DNA of 15,464 nucleotides from CAZNVG01 sp964576475 (GTDB lineage Bacteria > Patescibacteriota > Saccharimonadia > Saccharimonadales > CAZNVG01). Positions 5,123 to 12,564 of the stretch are shown here, one piece after another (the first letter of the stretch is position 1; each line of letters opens with the position of its first letter). The notes beneath the pieces were generated by a model. It was not told where the DNA came from, searched no databases, and saw only the letters and a program-made list of their open reading frames with translations. The DNA is taken from positions 1-15,464 of the forward strand of contig CAZNVG010000024.1 of assembly GCA_964576475.1 (NCBI GenBank), given 5' to 3'. A program made the translations under genes and the position numbers.

Positions 5123-5908
5123 TTAGATAATTTTAGCAAATAGCAGAACAATTAACAGCGCACTTAGTCCTAAACGATAAAATCCGAACGGTTTTAGCCC
5201 TCTTTCTCCAAGTATCCTAATCAGAAACCTCACCGCGAATGCTCCAGCGAGAAAAGACATAACATTGCCGAGCAGTATCAGTCCGATATTCTCAGCAATA
5301 AACTGTCTTCCGTCTCCTGACAACGCTACCTTCATTGTGGCTCCAAATATCGTAGGGATAGCGAGCATGAAGCTAAAGCGTGCAGCGTCGTTGCTACCCA
5401 GTCCGACCGCCTGCCCCATAAGAATCGTCGACCCCGATCGAGACGTACCAGGTATAAGTGCTACTGCCTGTACTAAACCAATTTTAAACGCATCAAACAC
5501 TGTCAGCTTATTAAGCTCCTTGCCTTTAGATCGATGCTTGAATAACACCATAAAAGTACCCACTACGATGAGCATAGTGATGACAACCCATACCGACTGA
5601 AGCGAGTTCTCTATAAAGTCCCCAAGCAGTAACCCAACTGTAACGGCCGGGATAGTTGCTACAGCTAAACGCAAGGCAAGCTTTACGTCCCTGCGTCTTA
5701 CAACGTCAAAGACAATCTCAGTAATTGTCGATCGATAATATAGTACAAGCGCAAGCAATGTTCCAAAATTCAACAACACATCAAATTTGAAGTTTGAAGG
5801 TAAATTCAGAATATTTTGGACAAGTACTATATGGCCAGAGCTTGAAACGGGGATGAACTCAGTGAGCCCCTGAACCAGTCCTAGTATTATTGCTGCAACT
5901 ATATTCAT
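5123..5908 (-). CDS. uppP: Undecaprenyl-diphosphatase UppP (BacA family)
   Basis: This integral membrane enzyme removes a phosphate from undecaprenyl diphosphate, recycling the lipid carrier for peptidoglycan and other wall polymers; its overproduction is linked to bacitracin resistance in other bacteria. The 261-aa product has the family signatures QGLTEFIPVSSSGH (13-26) and PGTSRSGST (153-161, with Arg157), and about eight hydrophobic helices. The ATG at 5908 is preferred over an in-frame ATG at 5953 because the family starts directly with MNIVAAIILGLVQG, and because TATAGT (5916-5921) ends 7 bases upstream of it. It is divergent from the recombinase gene and upstream of ndk. Confidence 0.95.
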   Translation of the reverse strand: MNIVAAIILGLVQGLTEFIPVSSSGHIVLVQNILNLPSNFKFDVLLNFGTLLALVLYYRSTITEIVFDVVRRRDVKLALRLAVATIPAVTVGLLLGDFIENSLQSVWVVITMLIVVGTFMVLFKHRSKGKELNKLTVFDAFKIGLVQAVALIPGTSRSGSTILMGQAVGLGSNDAARFSFMLAIPTIFGATMKVALSGDGRQFIAENIGLILLGNVMSFLAGAFAVRFLIRILGERGLKPFGFYRLGLSALLIVLLFAKII

Positions 5909-5915
5909 ACGATCA

Positions 5916-5921
5916 ACTATA
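5916..5921 (-). promoter_or_regulatory. -10 box of uppP-ndk
   Basis: TATAGT on the minus strand lies 7 bases before the preferred ATG, with no Shine-Dalgarno between, which fits a leaderless mRNA. It supports the shorter uppP start. Confidence 0.5.
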
Positions 5922-6035
5922 CACTTTTTATATCTCAATGAAACTGAACACATTATGTGCTCATAGTGATTTAACAGATCAGGATTGAATAGTAGCGATC
6001 AAATAAAGGTGTTCGAATTTGCGCTCAAGCATTAG

Positions 6036-6044
6036 TGATATACT
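6036..6044 (+). promoter_or_regulatory. Extended -10 promoter of the tyrosine recombinase
   Basis: TGA-TATACT (6036-6044) ends 6 bases before the ATG at 6051, so transcription should start at the start codon. No -35 box of note and no Shine-Dalgarno are present. The 142-base gap between uppP and this gene thus holds two divergent, apparently leaderless promoters. Confidence 0.6.
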
Positions 6045-6050
6045 AACTAC

Positions 6051-6968
6051 ATGGATCTTTCAGAAGCTGTTATTGATTTTCTTGAATACCTTGAAGTTGA
6101 ACAAAATCGCTCAATAAAAACCGCCGAGAACTACCATCACTACTTGATGCGACTTATGGAATTCGCAGGTGACATAGAAGTTGAGAAGATTGATCAAGAA
6201 GTCGTTCGTAAATGGCGCCTATGGTTGAATCGGTTAAAAGATGAGCATGGCAACGAGCTATCTAAGACAACGCAAAGCTACCACCTTATCGCATTACGCA
6301 GCTTCCTTAAATACTGTTCCAAGAGAGGCCTAGAGACATTAACTCCAGAAAAGGTTGAGCTACCTAAAGTTAGAAGACGTCAAGTATCGTTCCTTGATAG
6401 AGACGAGTTGAAAAGACTATTTGAGCAAGTTAATACATCAACCGAAAGAGGGTTAAGAGATCGTGCAATTCTTGAACTGTTATTTAGTGGCGGTCTCCGT
6501 GTATCTGAACTAGTTTCACTCAATAGAGAACACATTAATTTGAAGCGCAGAGAATTCACAATTCGCGGCAAGGGCCAGAAAGACCGACCTGTATTCATAA
6601 GTGATTCTGCGGCACTCTGGGTAGCCGCCTATTTGGCCAAACGAACCGATCACGCTACACCACTATTCATACGATATAGCGGCAATCAGGATGCCATCGA
6701 AAATGGCCAGTTTAGAAGACTAACTCCAAGATCAATACAAAGAATCGTGGCAGATACTGCCCTTCGCGCAGGAATCACAAAACATGTGTCGCCACACACC
6801 CTCCGCCACTCGTTCGCTACGGACTTACTCACTAACGGTGCAGACATAAGAAGTGTTCAAGAAATGCTTGGACACAGCGATATCTCCACGACTCAAATTT
6901 ACACCCACGTTACAGATGCCCGACTTAAAGAAGTCCATGGCAAATATCATAATCCTGGCAATCCGTAA
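6051..6968 (+). CDS. xerC: XerC/XerD-type tyrosine recombinase
   Basis: The 305-aa protein has an N-terminal SAM-like core-binding domain (about 1-100) and a catalytic domain (about 112-300). All catalytic residues are visible: Arg150 (GGLRVSEL), Lys174 (GKGQKDRP), His249 and Arg252 (SPHTLRHSFA), His275 (MLGHSD) and the nucleophile Tyr284 (TTQIYTHV). Length and motif spacing match chromosomal Xer proteins that resolve chromosome dimers at dif, rather than larger phage integrases. It is divergent from uppP and its stop lies 3 bases from the stop of the convergent minor-pilin operon. Whether it is XerC, XerD or a single XerH-like enzyme cannot be told from this gene alone. A role in mobility of the left-end region is possible but nothing here shows it. 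Confidence 0.92.
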   Translation: MDLSEAVIDFLEYLEVEQNRSIKTAENYHHYLMRLMEFAGDIEVEKIDQEVVRKWRLWLNRLKDEHGNELSKTTQSYHLIALRSFLKYCSKRGLETLTPEKVELPKVRRRQVSFLDRDELKRLFEQVNTSTERGLRDRAILELLFSGGLRVSELVSLNREHINLKRREFTIRGKGQKDRPVFISDSAALWVAAYLAKRTDHATPLFIRYSGNQDAIENGQFRRLTPRSIQRIVADTALRAGITKHVSPHTLRHSFATDLLTNGADIRSVQEMLGHSDISTTQIYTHVTDARLKEVHGKYHNPGNP

Positions 6969-6971
6969 AAT

Positions 6972-8081
6972 TTAACAACCTGACGATACTGAGCTAGGCG
7001 AAGTTTCACCTACCCTAAGTAGCTTGCATATGTCCTCAGAGCTTTGTGCAGCATAGTCAAACGTCTCTTGTCCCTTTTCAATTGGAATAGTCGCCTTTAG
7101 TCGTTTAAATACATCGCCTGCCTTACCAGTGACATCTACTGTAGCCTGTGATCCTATTGTTTCCAAAGGTGTGCCACCCGCGTCTAATAACTCAACAGTC
7201 ACCTCAGAACCCCTATATATCGAGCGAATATTCAATCGTGCAAGTGACGTCGGAGTGATTGAGATTCCACTCTCTAGTCGTACCACACAGCTCACATTAC
7301 CAGCTCCACCTGTGCAGTTCGCCTGCTGGACATCATTGTTGAAGTTTGTATCATTGACTGCGCCGGGAAGTCCAGTGTTTATTGATGGGGCCCCACCGTT
7401 TGTCGGAGCAATAAAGTATGTTCTCTCGTTCTGATAATAAGCATTAGCGGATAAGCCACCACTTGGTACAGAAACAAACTGAACTCGCAGCAGAGGCATC
7501 CTGCCCGCAGTCCTCCATACATCTCTCGGTGTCAGTTGGTTTCTGCTTCCTATTGGTATGCTTGATAAGGCCGAGGCGTCTGAGTCAGCTTTTGTCCATT
7601 TAATTCTTATCTGGGTAGCAGTACCCGCTTCGACAGAAAGCGGTGTATTCCAAGACTCACCTTCATTAAGATCCTTAACCAACTCGGTAGGAGTCATGTC
7701 GATGGTCTGACAAGTGTAGGCAACATTTCCGTCAGCAGTCAGGAGGCCAGTGTTGTTCCATAACGGAAGACCCGCCGTCACCGCAGCTGCCGGTCTACAT
7801 TCATCATCATTCAGCATGACTTTTGAGTTTGGTCCAGTTCCCTCTCGGATCTCTTGTAGGCGCAATTCAATAGCTTTCTTAGCATCTTCTATACCACTCT
7901 CTGCGGCATAGTACGCTTGCGTACTAAGCTGTACATCAACAGTAGCCCTTTGATTTCGAATTATTATCCTTAGAAAGCCAGTTGTTATGATGACCAACAC
8001 CAAAGTGAGTAGCACCACAGTAAGAATAGATATCATACCCCTTTGATTGCTAGGAAGATTTTTACTATGTGATCGCCTCAT
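6972..8081 (-). CDS. Minor pilin, PilX/GspK-like
   Basis: The 369-aa protein has a prepilin-like N-terminus: a 15-residue basic leader ending NQRG, then the hydrophobic helix MISILTVVLLTLVLVIITTGF (16-36). The residue at mature position 5 is Leu rather than Glu. Large size and loss of Glu5 are features of GspK in type II secretion, which caps the pseudopilus tip, so this may be the tip-most subunit. The sequence QAYYAAESGIEDAKKAI (about 51-67) resembles the PilX N-terminal family; the C-terminal part is Thr/Ser/Gly-rich. The ATG at 8081 is chosen over one at 8126 because AAGGAG precedes it and it overlaps the upstream TGA (ATGA). It is the last gene of the minor-pilin operon, and no terminator is visible before the convergent recombinase gene. 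Confidence 0.8.
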   Translation of the reverse strand: MRRSHSKNLPSNQRGMISILTVVLLTLVLVIITTGFLRIIIRNQRATVDVQLSTQAYYAAESGIEDAKKAIELRLQEIREGTGPNSKVMLNDDECRPAAAVTAGLPLWNNTGLLTADGNVAYTCQTIDMTPTELVKDLNEGESWNTPLSVEAGTATQIRIKWTKADSDASALSSIPIGSRNQLTPRDVWRTAGRMPLLRVQFVSVPSGGLSANAYYQNERTYFIAPTNGGAPSINTGLPGAVNDTNFNNDVQQANCTGGAGNVSCVVRLESGISITPTSLARLNIRSIYRGSEVTVELLDAGGTPLETIGSQATVDVTGKAGDVFKRLKATIPIEKGQETFDYAAQSSEDICKLLRVGETSPSSVSSGC

Positions 8082-8653
8082 TTTGTTCTCCTTATGACAG
8101 TTGCACTTAGCCTGGAAACACCACAAAACTGTGAACTTCCTGGTCGACAGCTAGCGACTGGGGTACCTGGGTTTTCAAATTCGGTAATCGCCCCCACTCC
8201 CACGGTCATATCGATGCTGCCTTGCGTGACTGTGAATCCATGGATCGACACCTCTTCTGAAATTAACGAATTTGAACCTGCTGGCACGCTAACACCTGCC
8301 GGGGTGTTTAGGCACGTAAACGCATCCGTCCACGTCGCCAACACTTTTACTCCCGGTGCATCCTTGGCTCTAATGCCTGTCCTGACGCTGTATATACGAT
8401 CATCAATACAAAAATAAGTTCCACCACCGGCAAGTGTATTACCATTTTTGTACGTTCCAGAGCGCAGTAGTGTGCTCATATCGCTAACGATACTTCTTGA
8501 AGCCTCTTGAGCCTGCGTAATAGTAAGCCCTCTATAGTACAGTCTGTTGATCTGAACAAAAATTGAAAGGCATAGTGTCAAAACCATGCTAAACACTGCC
8601 ATAGCTAACATAAGCTCCGTTAGGGTAAAGCCGGATTGCTGTAGCTTTCTCAT
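8078..8653 (-). CDS. Minor pilin, PilW/GspJ-like
   Basis: The 191-aa prepilin has a short leader ending SG (Gly8), with cleavage expected before Phe9, and the mature start FTLTELMLAMAVFSMVL with Glu at position +5. This is the classic class III signal cut and methylated by PilD. The helix continues to about residue 35. The following QEASRSIVSDMSTLLRSG resembles the PilW/GspJ family. It overlaps both neighbours by 4 bases (ATGA), so translation is coupled, and it is third in the order FimU-PilV-PilW-PilX seen in other type IV pilus systems. Confidence 0.82.
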   Translation of the reverse strand: MRKLQQSGFTLTELMLAMAVFSMVLTLCLSIFVQINRLYYRGLTITQAQEASRSIVSDMSTLLRSGTYKNGNTLAGGGTYFCIDDRIYSVRTGIRAKDAPGVKVLATWTDAFTCLNTPAGVSVPAGSNSLISEEVSIHGFTVTQGSIDMTVGVGAITEFENPGTPVASCRPGSSQFCGVSRLSATVIRRTK

Positions 8654-9093
8654 AGACGATACTCCAACGTAACTTGCTGCACAGGATTATTCCCTGCCGC
8701 CTCCCAAGAAGTAGTAATCCTAAACTGCGCCTGAGCTGCGTTGTACACGATCGAGCTTGTATAGCGCCCGTTAACCCCTGAAGCGCAAGTTCCTCCGGCT
8801 GCTACCGGAAAAGGTGGAGTTACCGGAATGGCACTCATACAAAATGGGGAAACAGACGTTACTGCTGAGGTAAAAGCCGCTGGGTTTGCTTCTAGAATAT
8901 CTCGCATCCTTCTTAGTCTTTCAGCCTGCTCCTGTGCAACATTCGTCGCTTCAGACCTCTCCTGGGATAATTGCGCTATCCTTTGCGCACGAGTAGAGAT
9001 GCTATAAGACATTCCGATAACAGATGCTAGAGCTGTAATCGCTAGAAGCACCTCCACAAGAGTATCGCCAGTTTCAGATAAGAATTTTTTCAT
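8650..9093 (-). CDS. Minor pilin, PilV/GspI-like
   Basis: The 147-aa prepilin-like protein has leader MKKFLSETG, with cleavage expected after Gly9 and mature start DTLVEVLLAITALASVIGM, keeping Glu at +5. An Asp at +1 instead of Phe/Met/Leu/Tyr is unusual but found in some PilV-type minor pilins. The helix is followed by a basic heptad-like stretch (about 32-65) and a small globular part with two cysteines (in SPFCMSA and GTCASG) that could form a disulphide. It overlaps the genes on both sides by 4 bases. Confidence 0.78.
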   Translation of the reverse strand: MKKFLSETGDTLVEVLLAITALASVIGMSYSISTRAQRIAQLSQERSEATNVAQEQAERLRRMRDILEANPAAFTSAVTSVSPFCMSAIPVTPPFPVAAGGTCASGVNGRYTSSIVYNAAQAQFRITTSWEAAGNNPVQQVTLEYRL

Positions 9094-9839
9094 GTGTAAT
9101 CACACCTATCGAAGACCAACTTAGTGCTCAATCCATTATTGCCGTCGGATCCAACTTCAATCATGGCACGCTGTCGACCATCCGCACGAACGAAGCAAAT
9201 TACTTTCCTGTCAATTTGCCCATTAATAGCCGTATCGGGGGCGTCATAGCTAGTTATGCTCCTCAGATAGTTATCGAAATTCGACAAGCGCTGAGGTCCC
9301 GCACCGGTAAAGACTACTCCCGTATTACCAGTTTCTGCCAAGCCGTTTACCGCACCGATAAGATCCGTTGGATGAACTCCTGCTGGCGATGTCGTTGGGG
9401 GTAGATATCGCACACCCCATCTGTATTCCTTTTGCTGATCTAAAGGTGGAAGTACTGTGGGTAAAGGATCGTCAGCCCATCTCTCATCATTATTTCCCGC
9501 AATTGTGAAAATAAACATTCTATCTTCTTCAAATCCTATCACCTTGCCCAAAAATACGCAGTCGTCGTACGCGCCGAGAGTAGTGCTGCTTCCAGAAACG
9601 GAAAGCTGTGGACGCCCTGAGACTATGGTGCATTGTAGACCGCCACGATTGGGAAAGTACCCATTACTGACATCATTGAAAACATCTGCGATCTGAGATT
9701 CAATCTCGCGCATACTCTGAGAGAACTGCGTATTTTGCTGTCGTGTATTAAAGCCGATGAACGCTATACTCATTAAACTTCCAGAGATAGCAAGAAACAG
9801 AATAACTTCAACGATAGTATAGCCTCGGTTTCCCCACAT
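9090..9839 (-). CDS. Minor pilin, FimU/GspH-like, first gene of the minor-pilin operon
   Basis: The 249-aa prepilin has a 6-residue leader MWGNRG and mature start YTIVEVILFLAISGSLMSIAF with Glu at +5. The rest is a pilin globular domain with three cysteines. The position at the head of a four-gene minor-pilin set matches FimU/GspH in better-studied systems, where these proteins prime pilus assembly. An extended consensus -10 (TGC-TATAAT, 9858-9850) lies 10 bases before the ATG at 9839, so it starts its own, nearly leaderless transcript. Its TGA overlaps the next ATG. Confidence 0.8.
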   Translation of the reverse strand: MWGNRGYTIVEVILFLAISGSLMSIAFIGFNTRQQNTQFSQSMREIESQIADVFNDVSNGYFPNRGGLQCTIVSGRPQLSVSGSSTTLGAYDDCVFLGKVIGFEEDRMFIFTIAGNNDERWADDPLPTVLPPLDQQKEYRWGVRYLPPTTSPAGVHPTDLIGAVNGLAETGNTGVVFTGAGPQRLSNFDNYLRSITSYDAPDTAINGQIDRKVICFVRADGRQRAMIEVGSDGNNGLSTKLVFDRCDYT

Positions 9840-9849
9840 ATTACTTCAA

Positions 9850-9858
9850 ATTATAGCA
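9850..9858 (-). promoter_or_regulatory. Extended -10 promoter of the minor-pilin operon
   Basis: TGC followed by a perfect TATAAT on the minus strand, 20 bases beyond the pilD stop and 10 bases before the ATG at 9839. It allows the four minor pilins to be expressed apart from the major pilin. Confidence 0.65.
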
Positions 9859-9874
9859 TAAGCTACTTGCGCAA

Positions 9875-10669
9875 CTACTGAAGAAATCGAGTCGTGTACC
9901 AATTCCATAATGCCCCACCAAATAAGCGACCAACAATAGCACCCATAACTAAGAACGGACCAAAAGGAATCCGCGACTTCCTGGTAGCTTTTTTCAGTAG
10001 TAACAGAATACCGACAAAAGAGGCACCAGAGAGAGATGCTACATACAAGGCTATGAAAGAATCTCTTGCTCCAAGTAGCAAACCTATGACAATACCAAGC
10101 TTAACGTCCCCGCCACCGATCATCCTACCTTTTGATAATTCTAATACTGCATAGAACAGCCCTGCGCCAACTAATAAGCCTATCACTGCGTCTCTAATAG
10201 CGAGCGGACCAGCATCGAACACAGTGGCCTTGAGAACAACATGTACAATTGCCAGCCCTATAAGTGGATAACTAACTTTGTCAGGGATGATACTCCAACG
10301 TATGTCGTAAACAGAGATGGCTACAAGCCCAACTATCATGCATAGCCAGATGACAAAACTAACTATACCTGCCGCCCCGTTGCCGATTTTATCTGGCCAG
10401 AAGGCGTAACTCGCAATGAACAACATCATAGTAAGTAGTTCGACAAGTGGATACTGAATAGAAATAGGTTTTTTGCAGTAACGACACGAGCCCTTTAGCG
10501 CAATCCAGCTAAGTACTGGCACCAGATCCATAGCTCCAAGGACATGACCACAGTGAGTGCATTGCGACCGTGCCTTTACCCAATCTTTTTCCTCTTTAAT
10601 TCTCCATACGAAAGCATTTACAAAGCTGCCCAGGCATAGCCCTAATAGCGCGAGAATTATGTATATCAT
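9875..10669 (-). CDS. pilD: Prepilin peptidase / N-methyltransferase PilD
   Basis: This membrane aspartyl protease (A24 family) cuts the leader from prepilins and methylates the new N-terminus. The 264-aa protein has the N-terminal domain with LGSFVNAFVWR (13-23) and the zinc pair CTHC/CRYC (Cys37, 40, 62, 65), and the catalytic aspartates Asp122 (VYDIRWSIIPD) and Asp188 (GGGDVKLG). About seven to eight membrane helices are visible. All five prepilin-like proteins in this window are its likely substrates. TATAGT (10678-10683) lies 8 bases before the ATG, just after the pilin terminator, so it has its own near-leaderless promoter. Confidence 0.96.
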   Translation of the reverse strand: MIYIILALLGLCLGSFVNAFVWRIKEEKDWVKARSQCTHCGHVLGAMDLVPVLSWIALKGSCRYCKKPISIQYPLVELLTMMLFIASYAFWPDKIGNGAAGIVSFVIWLCMIVGLVAISVYDIRWSIIPDKVSYPLIGLAIVHVVLKATVFDAGPLAIRDAVIGLLVGAGLFYAVLELSKGRMIGGGDVKLGIVIGLLLGARDSFIALYVASLSGASFVGILLLLKKATRKSRIPFGPFLVMGAIVGRLFGGALWNWYTTRFLQ

Positions 10670-10677
10670 TGATCCAT

Positions 10678-10683
10678 ACTATA
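10678..10683 (-). promoter_or_regulatory. -10 box of pilD
   Basis: TATAGT on the minus strand, 8 bases before the pilD ATG and only a few bases past the T-run of the pilin terminator. Confidence 0.5.
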
Positions 10684-10687
10684 GCAA

Positions 10688-10716
10688 ATAAAAACCGGAG
10701 GCATAAGCCCCCGGTT
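10688..10716 (-). terminator. Intrinsic terminator after the major pilin gene
   Basis: On the minus strand AACCGGGGGC (10716-10707) pairs with GCCTCCGGTT (10702-10693) around a 4-base loop, with one mismatch or wobble, followed by a T-rich run. It lies 19 bases past the pilin stop, and separates the abundant pilin message from pilD. Confidence 0.88.
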
Positions 10717-10735
10717 TATCTCTAAGACAATCGTT

Positions 10736-11251
10736 CTACTGGTTGTCTTGGCAGTATGTTGTACCTGCCTCAAGTTCAACTACGACTGCTACTTGGCGAT
10801 CGCCAGTACCGGCCTGCAAGAACTCACCGTTACATGATGCGTTTCGTGCATAGACGACTTGATCACCACGTGGAGCAGCGAAGTCAGCTACTGCATCACC
10901 AGCTGCAACACCTACACCAATAGTGTATACGTTACCGTTTGATGGGTTACGTAGTGTGTTGTCCACATCAGCGTATCGCTCCCAGAATGAGTTGGCTGCT
11001 GAATCGGTACCGAAGCTTGTTACTACGTCGGTAGTAAGGTTGTTAGGGTACACACCGCCGTTGTTACCTGCATATGTGTCAAGTGCTGACATGATGCGTC
11101 CAGCGTCGTTCTTACGCTGCGTATCTCGTCGTCCACGCTGTAGTCCTGGCAGTGCCAAGAATACGATCAGGAAGATCAGACCCGCGATTGCCAATACAAG
11201 TACGACTTCGATGATCGTGAAGCCCTGGTTATTTCTCTTTAATTTTTGCAT
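10736..11251 (-). CDS. pilA: Major type IV pilin
   Basis: The 171-aa prepilin has leader MQKLKRNNQG, with cleavage after Gly10 and mature start FTIIEVVLVLAIAGLIFLIVF with Glu at +5. Two cysteines near the C-terminus (Cys140 and Cys167) can form the disulphide-bounded D-region loop typical of type IV pilins. It is considered the major subunit because it stands alone between its own promoter and a strong terminator, and carries the best ribosome binding site in the window (AAGGAGGG, 8 bases before the ATG). In Saccharibacteria, type IV pili are known to serve twitching motility and host contact. Confidence 0.9.
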   Translation of the reverse strand: MQKLKRNNQGFTIIEVVLVLAIAGLIFLIVFLALPGLQRGRRDTQRKNDAGRIMSALDTYAGNNGGVYPNNLTTDVVTSFGTDSAANSFWERYADVDNTLRNPSNGNVYTIGVGVAAGDAVADFAAPRGDQVVYARNASCNGEFLQAGTGDRQVAVVVELEAGTTYCQDNQ

Positions 11252-11302
11252 TCCACACCCTCCTTAGTTACAGATCAGCGTCATTTAACGCTTATGTTAA
11301 TA

Positions 11303-11331
11303 ATCCTATCTACTCCCTAGCAATTATGCAA
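11303..11331 (-). promoter_or_regulatory. Promoter of the major pilin gene
   Basis: On the minus strand TTGCAT (11331-11326) and TAGGAT (11308-11303) are 17 bases apart, in the gap between pilC and the pilin. The predicted leader is about 45 bases and ends with the strong AAGGAGGG. This is one of the few genes here with a conventional leader. Confidence 0.55.
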
Positions 11332-11340
11332 GGAGTTTTT

Positions 11341-12555
11341 CTATTTCAGGTTGGTGTTACCCACAAGTCCGTAAATAGGCAACAACACCGCTGAAATCAT
11401 AATTCCGGCCATAAGCGCAAGCATTACCATAAGCGCAGGCTCAATGATCGTACTGATGGTCTTAATCTCATTATCAAGCTCATTTTCATAGTAGATAGCA
11501 GTTTTCTCTAACATTTTATCCATAGCTCCAGATCGTTCACCAATTTTGATCATTTGCGGAACTAACTTAAGGAAGTTCTCGTCATCCGCAAGTGCATCAG
11601 ACAAGGCTTTACCGGATTTTACTTTATCTGCAGCCCTCTTGGTGGACTCCTCAATATTGATGTTATTCACTGATTCGGCGGTTATCCTAAGCACCTCTAG
11701 GAGAGGCACACCGCTGGCTACAAGCGTTGTGGCTGTCCGACAAAAACGAGCCATGTACATCTTCATAAACAGCTTTCCGAATAGCGGTAAGCTCATCTTT
11801 ATCTTGTCGATACTCTTTTTACCTTCATCAGTTTCGTGATAACGCTTCAGTAAAAATCCCCCTAACATTGTCACGAGGAACATGAGCCACCAGTACTTAC
11901 CTATTAAGTCAGAGACACCGAGCATGATCTTAGTCATAAAAGGCAGCTCTTTACCGAGATCTTTGTATAACTGACCGACTTGCGGCAAAACGCCCTTAAG
12001 CATGAATATAACTACGCCAACCATAACTAGTGTAACAATGAGGGGGTACACCATGGCGCCTCGAACTTTGCTTAGTATTTCTGCATCTTTTTCCTGTTGA
12101 TCTGCAATTCTCTCTAGTGCTGCATCTAACGTTCCAGAGGACTCTCCTGCCGCCACTAGACTTACATAGACCTGATTAAATACTGCGGGATGAGCACTCA
12201 AAGCCTTAGAGAAGTTATTGCCCGCTTCTACATCAGAGATTATTTGCCCGACAATTAAATTCAGTTGCTTGCTATCAGTTTGTTCTACCACCGTCCTGAG
12301 ACTTTGCACCAATGGCAAGCCGGCATTAATCAGTGTGCTTAGCTGTCGAGAAAACAGAATACGGTCTTTAGTACTTACTCTGTTCTTAAACTTAGCAAGC
12401 AAACCGGTGCTCTGACCTTTTAGCTTAATACTCAGTGGCGCCAGCCCTTGCTTAGTGATAAGCTTGGCAGCTACCTGCTCACTTTCGGCCTGCACTTCAG
12501 CTTTAATGTGCTCTCCGGTTTTAGCGTCTTTAGCGGTGTATTCAAAAGTTAGCAT
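11341..12555 (-). CDS. pilC: Type IV pilus inner-membrane platform protein PilC
   Basis: PilC is the membrane platform on which the PilB and PilT motors act. The 404-aa protein has the two repeated T2SSF domains: one starting at DRILFSRQLSTLINAGLPLVQ (about 64 onward), the other at ARFCRTATTLVASGVPLLE (about 270 onward). Membrane helices follow each (about 166-190 and 220-237, and near the C-terminus 375-395). The 55-residue N-terminal part (FEYTAKDAKTGEHIKAEV...) is typical. The ATG at 12555 is 9 bases past the pilT stop, with AGGA overlapping that stop, so pilT and pilC are one transcript. Confidence 0.95.
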   Translation of the reverse strand: MLTFEYTAKDAKTGEHIKAEVQAESEQVAAKLITKQGLAPLSIKLKGQSTGLLAKFKNRVSTKDRILFSRQLSTLINAGLPLVQSLRTVVEQTDSKQLNLIVGQIISDVEAGNNFSKALSAHPAVFNQVYVSLVAAGESSGTLDAALERIADQQEKDAEILSKVRGAMVYPLIVTLVMVGVVIFMLKGVLPQVGQLYKDLGKELPFMTKIMLGVSDLIGKYWWLMFLVTMLGGFLLKRYHETDEGKKSIDKIKMSLPLFGKLFMKMYMARFCRTATTLVASGVPLLEVLRITAESVNNINIEESTKRAADKVKSGKALSDALADDENFLKLVPQMIKIGERSGAMDKMLEKTAIYYENELDNEIKTISTIIEPALMVMLALMAGIMISAVLLPIYGLVGNTNLK

Positions 12556-12564
12556 GCATTATTC

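Noticed and set aside
5909..5953. Longer uppP start at 5953
   Set aside because: The extra 15 residues (MCSVSLRYKKCIVDR) are not part of the family, and the -10 box at 5916-5921 lies within them.
6051..6968. Recombinase as the integrase of a mobile element spanning the left end
   Set aside because: Its length and motifs fit a housekeeping Xer protein, it is about 5 kb from the tRNA-Asp with ordinary genes between, and no att-like repeats were found in the window.
11312..11336. Hairpin followed by TTTTT on the plus strand between pilC and the pilin gene
   Set aside because: There is no plus-strand gene upstream to terminate, the stem has a mismatch, and the segment contains the -35 box of the pilin promoter on the minus strand.
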